The notes beneath the pieces are model-generated. The model did no database searches and had not been told where the DNA came from. It saw only the letters and a program-made list of their open reading frames with translations. A program made the translations under genes and the position numbers. Positions 62,167-64,000 of a stretch of DNA of 64,000 nucleotides are shown here, piece after piece. Source of the DNA: an uncultured Alphaproteobacteria bacterium (GTDB lineage: Bacteria > Pseudomonadota > Alphaproteobacteria > HIMB59 > GCA-002718135); NCBI GenBank assembly GCA_902577425.1, contig CACGZD010000002.1, positions 62,001 to 126,000 on the forward strand, in the 5' to 3' direction. The first letter of the stretch is position 1. Each line of letters begins with the position of its first letter.

Positions 62167-63852
62167 TTATAAAATTGTTTCTATTTTAGGCATAAGATTT
62201 ATTAATTCTTTTGTATATTGATGACTTGGATTATTAAAAAGTATTTCTGTATTTTCGATTTCACATAAATTTCCATTTTTTAGAACTGCAATCCTATCAC
62301 ACATTTGTCTAATTACTGGTAAGTCATGACTTATAAATAAAATGGTTAAATTTAGTTGTTCTTGAAGATCTTTTAAAAGATTAAGTATTTGTGCTTGTAT
62401 ACTTACATCTAAAGCTGATGTTGGTTCATCACAAATAAGTAAGCGCGGTCTTGTAGCTAATGCTCTAGCTATTGAAATTCTTTGTCTTTGACCACCTGAA
62501 AATTCATGAGGATATCTATCCAATGATTGCCTAGTCATTCCAACAATATCAATTAAATCATTAACATTATTTTCAATTGTTTTCTTATCTAAATTTTTTT
62601 GAAAAAATTTAATTGGTTCTGCAATAATATTTTTTACCTTAAATCTTGGATTTAAAGAAGAGTAAGGATCTTGAAAAATCATTTGGATTTGTCCTCTAAA
62701 TTTATTATTGTTTTTTTGATTTAAAGAAATACCTTCATAAAAAACTTTACCCGAAGTAGGTTTAATAAGATTGGTTATAATTTTTGCAATCGTTGATTTT
62801 CCTGAACCTGATTCACCAACTAATCCAAAAGACTCTCCTTCAAAAATATTGAAAGAAACATTATCTAAAGCTTTTAGCTCATTGATTTCTTTTTTTAATT
62901 TAATGATTGAATCTGAGTCAAATATTTTAGTTAAATTCTTTATTTCTAATAATTTATCTTTTGTAATAGATCTTTTTCCCCAATTTTGAATAATACTATT
63001 TGTAAGATTTAAAGATTCATTAGTTATTTCTCCTCCTTCAGGATTAATTAATTTAAATCTTGATATTTTCTTATTTGTTGGAGGAACAGAAATTATTAGA
63101 CTTTTTCCTTCATTTGACTTTGGATTAGTTAAAACATCTTTGGTTAAACCATACTCAACAATCACACCATTTCTCATAATAATAACTTTATTTGTAGTTT
63201 CTGCAATTACTCCCATATCGTGGGTAATAATGATTACCCCAAGATTTCTTTTTTTTGTCAAATCTTTAAGCAGTTGGAGAATTTGATACTGAATACTTAC
63301 ATCAAGTGCAGTTGTTGGTTCATCAGCAATAATTAAATCTGGCTCACAACTTATTGCTAAAGCAATAACCACTCTTTGTCGCATACCCCCACTAAATTGA
63401 TGAGGATAATCCTCAATTCTTTTTTCTGCATCCTCAATTCCTACTTCGTTTAATAGTTGAATCGATCTCTTTAAGGCTTGATCATAATTTAATTTTAAGT
63501 GAGTTTGTATCGTTTCTATTAATTGATCTTTAATTTTGAACAAAGGATTAAGTGATGTTTGAGGATCTTGAAATACAAAGCCAATTTTTTTCCCTCTAGC
63601 TTTTTGAATAATTTCTTCATTATTACATATTTCCTCATTATCAATTTTTATTGATCCGTCTGTGATTTCTCCCGGTGGATCAATTAAATTTATTATTGCA
63701 TTTGCTATTGTAGACTTTCCTGAACCAGACTCGCCAACAATTCCTAGTATCTCTCCTCTTTCAAGTGAGAATTCTACATTCTTACTAGCTACTATTTTTT
63801 CTTTCCTAGTTAAGTAACTAATATTTAAATTTTTTATCTCTAAAAAACTCAT
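62167..63852 (-). CDS. Dipeptide/oligopeptide-type ABC transporter, fused double ATPase
   Basis: Two complete ABC ATPase domains in one chain, equivalent to DppD plus DppF. Domain 1 (about 1-260) has GIVGESGSGKSTIANAII, F-S-G-G-M-R-Q-R-V and L-I-I-A-D-E-P-T-T-A-L-D. Domain 2 (about 305-555) has GLVGESGSGKSTIAKIIT, F-S-G-G-Q-R-Q-R-I and L-L-I-C-D-E-P-T-S-A-L-D. I start at M-S-F-L-E-I-K-N-L-N-I; a Met 39 bases earlier belongs to the end of the permease gene in another frame. The start overlaps the permease stop as ATGA. The cluster should import peptides, or glycosides as in some family members, using the proton-side binding protein encoded beyond the window. Confidence 0.93.
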   Translation of the reverse strand: MSFLEIKNLNISYLTRKEKIVASKNVEFSLERGEILGIVGESGSGKSTIANAIINLIDPPGEITDGSIKIDNEEICNNEEIIQKARGKKIGFVFQDPQTSLNPLFKIKDQLIETIQTHLKLNYDQALKRSIQLLNEVGIEDAEKRIEDYPHQFSGGMRQRVVIALAISCEPDLIIADEPTTALDVSIQYQILQLLKDLTKKRNLGVIIITHDMGVIAETTNKVIIMRNGVIVEYGLTKDVLTNPKSNEGKSLIISVPPTNKKISRFKLINPEGGEITNESLNLTNSIIQNWGKRSITKDKLLEIKNLTKIFDSDSIIKLKKEINELKALDNVSFNIFEGESFGLVGESGSGKSTIAKIITNLIKPTSGKVFYEGISLNQKNNNKFRGQIQMIFQDPYSSLNPRFKVKNIIAEPIKFFQKNLDKKTIENNVNDLIDIVGMTRQSLDRYPHEFSGGQRQRISIARALATRPRLLICDEPTSALDVSIQAQILNLLKDLQEQLNLTILFISHDLPVIRQMCDRIAVLKNGNLCEIENTEILFNNPSHQYTKELINLMPKIETIL

Positions 63853-64000
63853 CTCTTTTTTAACTTTGGATTTAAAGCATCTCGCATCCAATCTCCTAAA
63901 AGATTAATTGATAACGCAAGAACTACCAAAAAAATAGCGGGGAAAAAAGTAATCCACCATTCACCTGAAAATAAAAAATTATTTCCAAATCTAATTAATG
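63849..64000 (-). CDS. Dpp-type ABC transporter permease (DppC-like), C-terminal end
   Basis: The last 50 codons of a gene that enters from the right edge. The translated end includes G-E-W-W-I-T-F-F-P-A-I-F-L-V-V-L followed by A-L-S-I-N-L-L-G-D-W-M-R-D-A-L-N-P-K-L and stops after K-K-R. N-L-L-G-D-x-x-R-D-A-L-N-P is the standard C-terminus of DppC/OppC permeases. The TGA overlaps the ATPase start codon (ATGA). Confidence 0.9.
   Translation of the reverse strand, partial: LIRFGNNFLFSGEWWITFFPAIFLVVLALSINLLGDWMRDALNPKLKKR

Noticed and set aside
63853..63891. An N-terminal extension of the ABC ATPase beginning M-D-A-R-C-F
   Set aside because: These bases encode the conserved C-terminus of the permease (R-D-A-L-N-P) in another frame, and the ATGA junction at 63849-63852 gives a normal ATPase start.
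1..64000. tRNA, rRNA, CRISPR, insertion sequences, phage genes and attachment sites
   Set aside because: All intergenic gaps were inspected. Apart from the region holding the 42-residue frame, the largest are about 100-120 bases (27017-27132, 32094-32204, 58655-58752). None shows a cloverleaf, regular spacer-repeat pattern, transposase fragment or integrase.

Overview
The window reads as a contiguous piece of a streamlined, strongly A+T-rich alphaproteobacterial chromosome, most plausibly from a free-living marine lineage (SAR11-like, or the HIMB59/AEGEAN-169 type; the exact taxon cannot be fixed from this sequence). The alphaproteobacterial signal comes from class I lysyl-tRNA synthetase (LysK), COQ9 next to rpsU, heme A synthase of the CtaA/COX15 type, the split pntAA-pntAB-pntB transhydrogenase, the bolA / J-protein / cobS / cobT neighbourhood, DUF1178, DUF1244, DUF465 and the TIGR01459 HAD family. 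Coding density is extreme. There is no gene-free stretch above about 220 bases, neighbouring genes commonly overlap by 1 to 20 bases, and no rRNA, tRNA, CRISPR array, insertion sequence, prophage or integron is visible.

Layout. 1-8691: translation and core biosynthesis on the minus strand (prmC end, prfA, hisS, ispG, rodZ-like, lysC), then ubiG on plus, then DUF1178, a small cupin-like unknown and argJ on minus. 8716-20695: secA; a minus operon of a 42-residue membrane peptide, a 599-residue exported unknown and accA; a plus run aroK-aroB-CNNM/CorC; bolA; then J-protein-cobS-cobT. 20687-27016: minus-strand tgt with a queuosine-precursor transporter, rpmB, a HAD hydrolase, pyrD, lysK and a MarR regulator under tandem palindromes. 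27133-32405: ctaA, an exported DUF6134-like protein and an SDR; phosphofructokinase; DUF465; COQ9 and def; rpsU. 32407-44060: transhydrogenase operon led by pepF and an ABC1 kinase, acyl-CoA synthetase, DUF1244, pyruvate kinase, aminotransferase and a TauE-type exporter. 44130-54910: a long plus run of both saccharopine-pathway enzymes, uvrB, an HIBCH-like hydrolase, a dimethylglycine-dehydrogenase-like enzyme, a choline-kinase-like protein, an AsmA-like protein and an AEC transporter. 54907-64000: TPR protein, GST, LysE exporter, YajQ, RmuC, a YqaA-like membrane protein, then an M24 hydrolase / class II aldolase / FGGY kinase operon converging on a fused Dpp-type ABC ATPase and its permease.

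How the genes work together. Housekeeping modules cover translation termination, aromatic, arginine, lysine-family and isoprenoid synthesis, ubiquinone and heme A supply, lower glycolysis (phosphofructokinase and pyruvate kinase) and NADPH supply by transhydrogenase. The accessory chemistry is mostly uptake and breakdown of small organic compounds: lysine through saccharopine, N-methylated glycine derivatives, branched-chain CoA esters, possibly choline or ethanolamine, and a phosphorylated ketose. Queuosine looks like a salvage system.

The points most worth a second look are: a divergent Tgt overlapping its transporter gene; the M24/aldolase/FGGY cassette of unknown substrate; two perfect 15-base repeats carrying the same palindrome on the marR start codon; an unannotated 42-residue membrane peptide coupled to an unknown 599-residue exported protein; and twelve convergent gene ends, six of which share just four bases (TTAA or CTAA), leaving no room for ordinary terminators.
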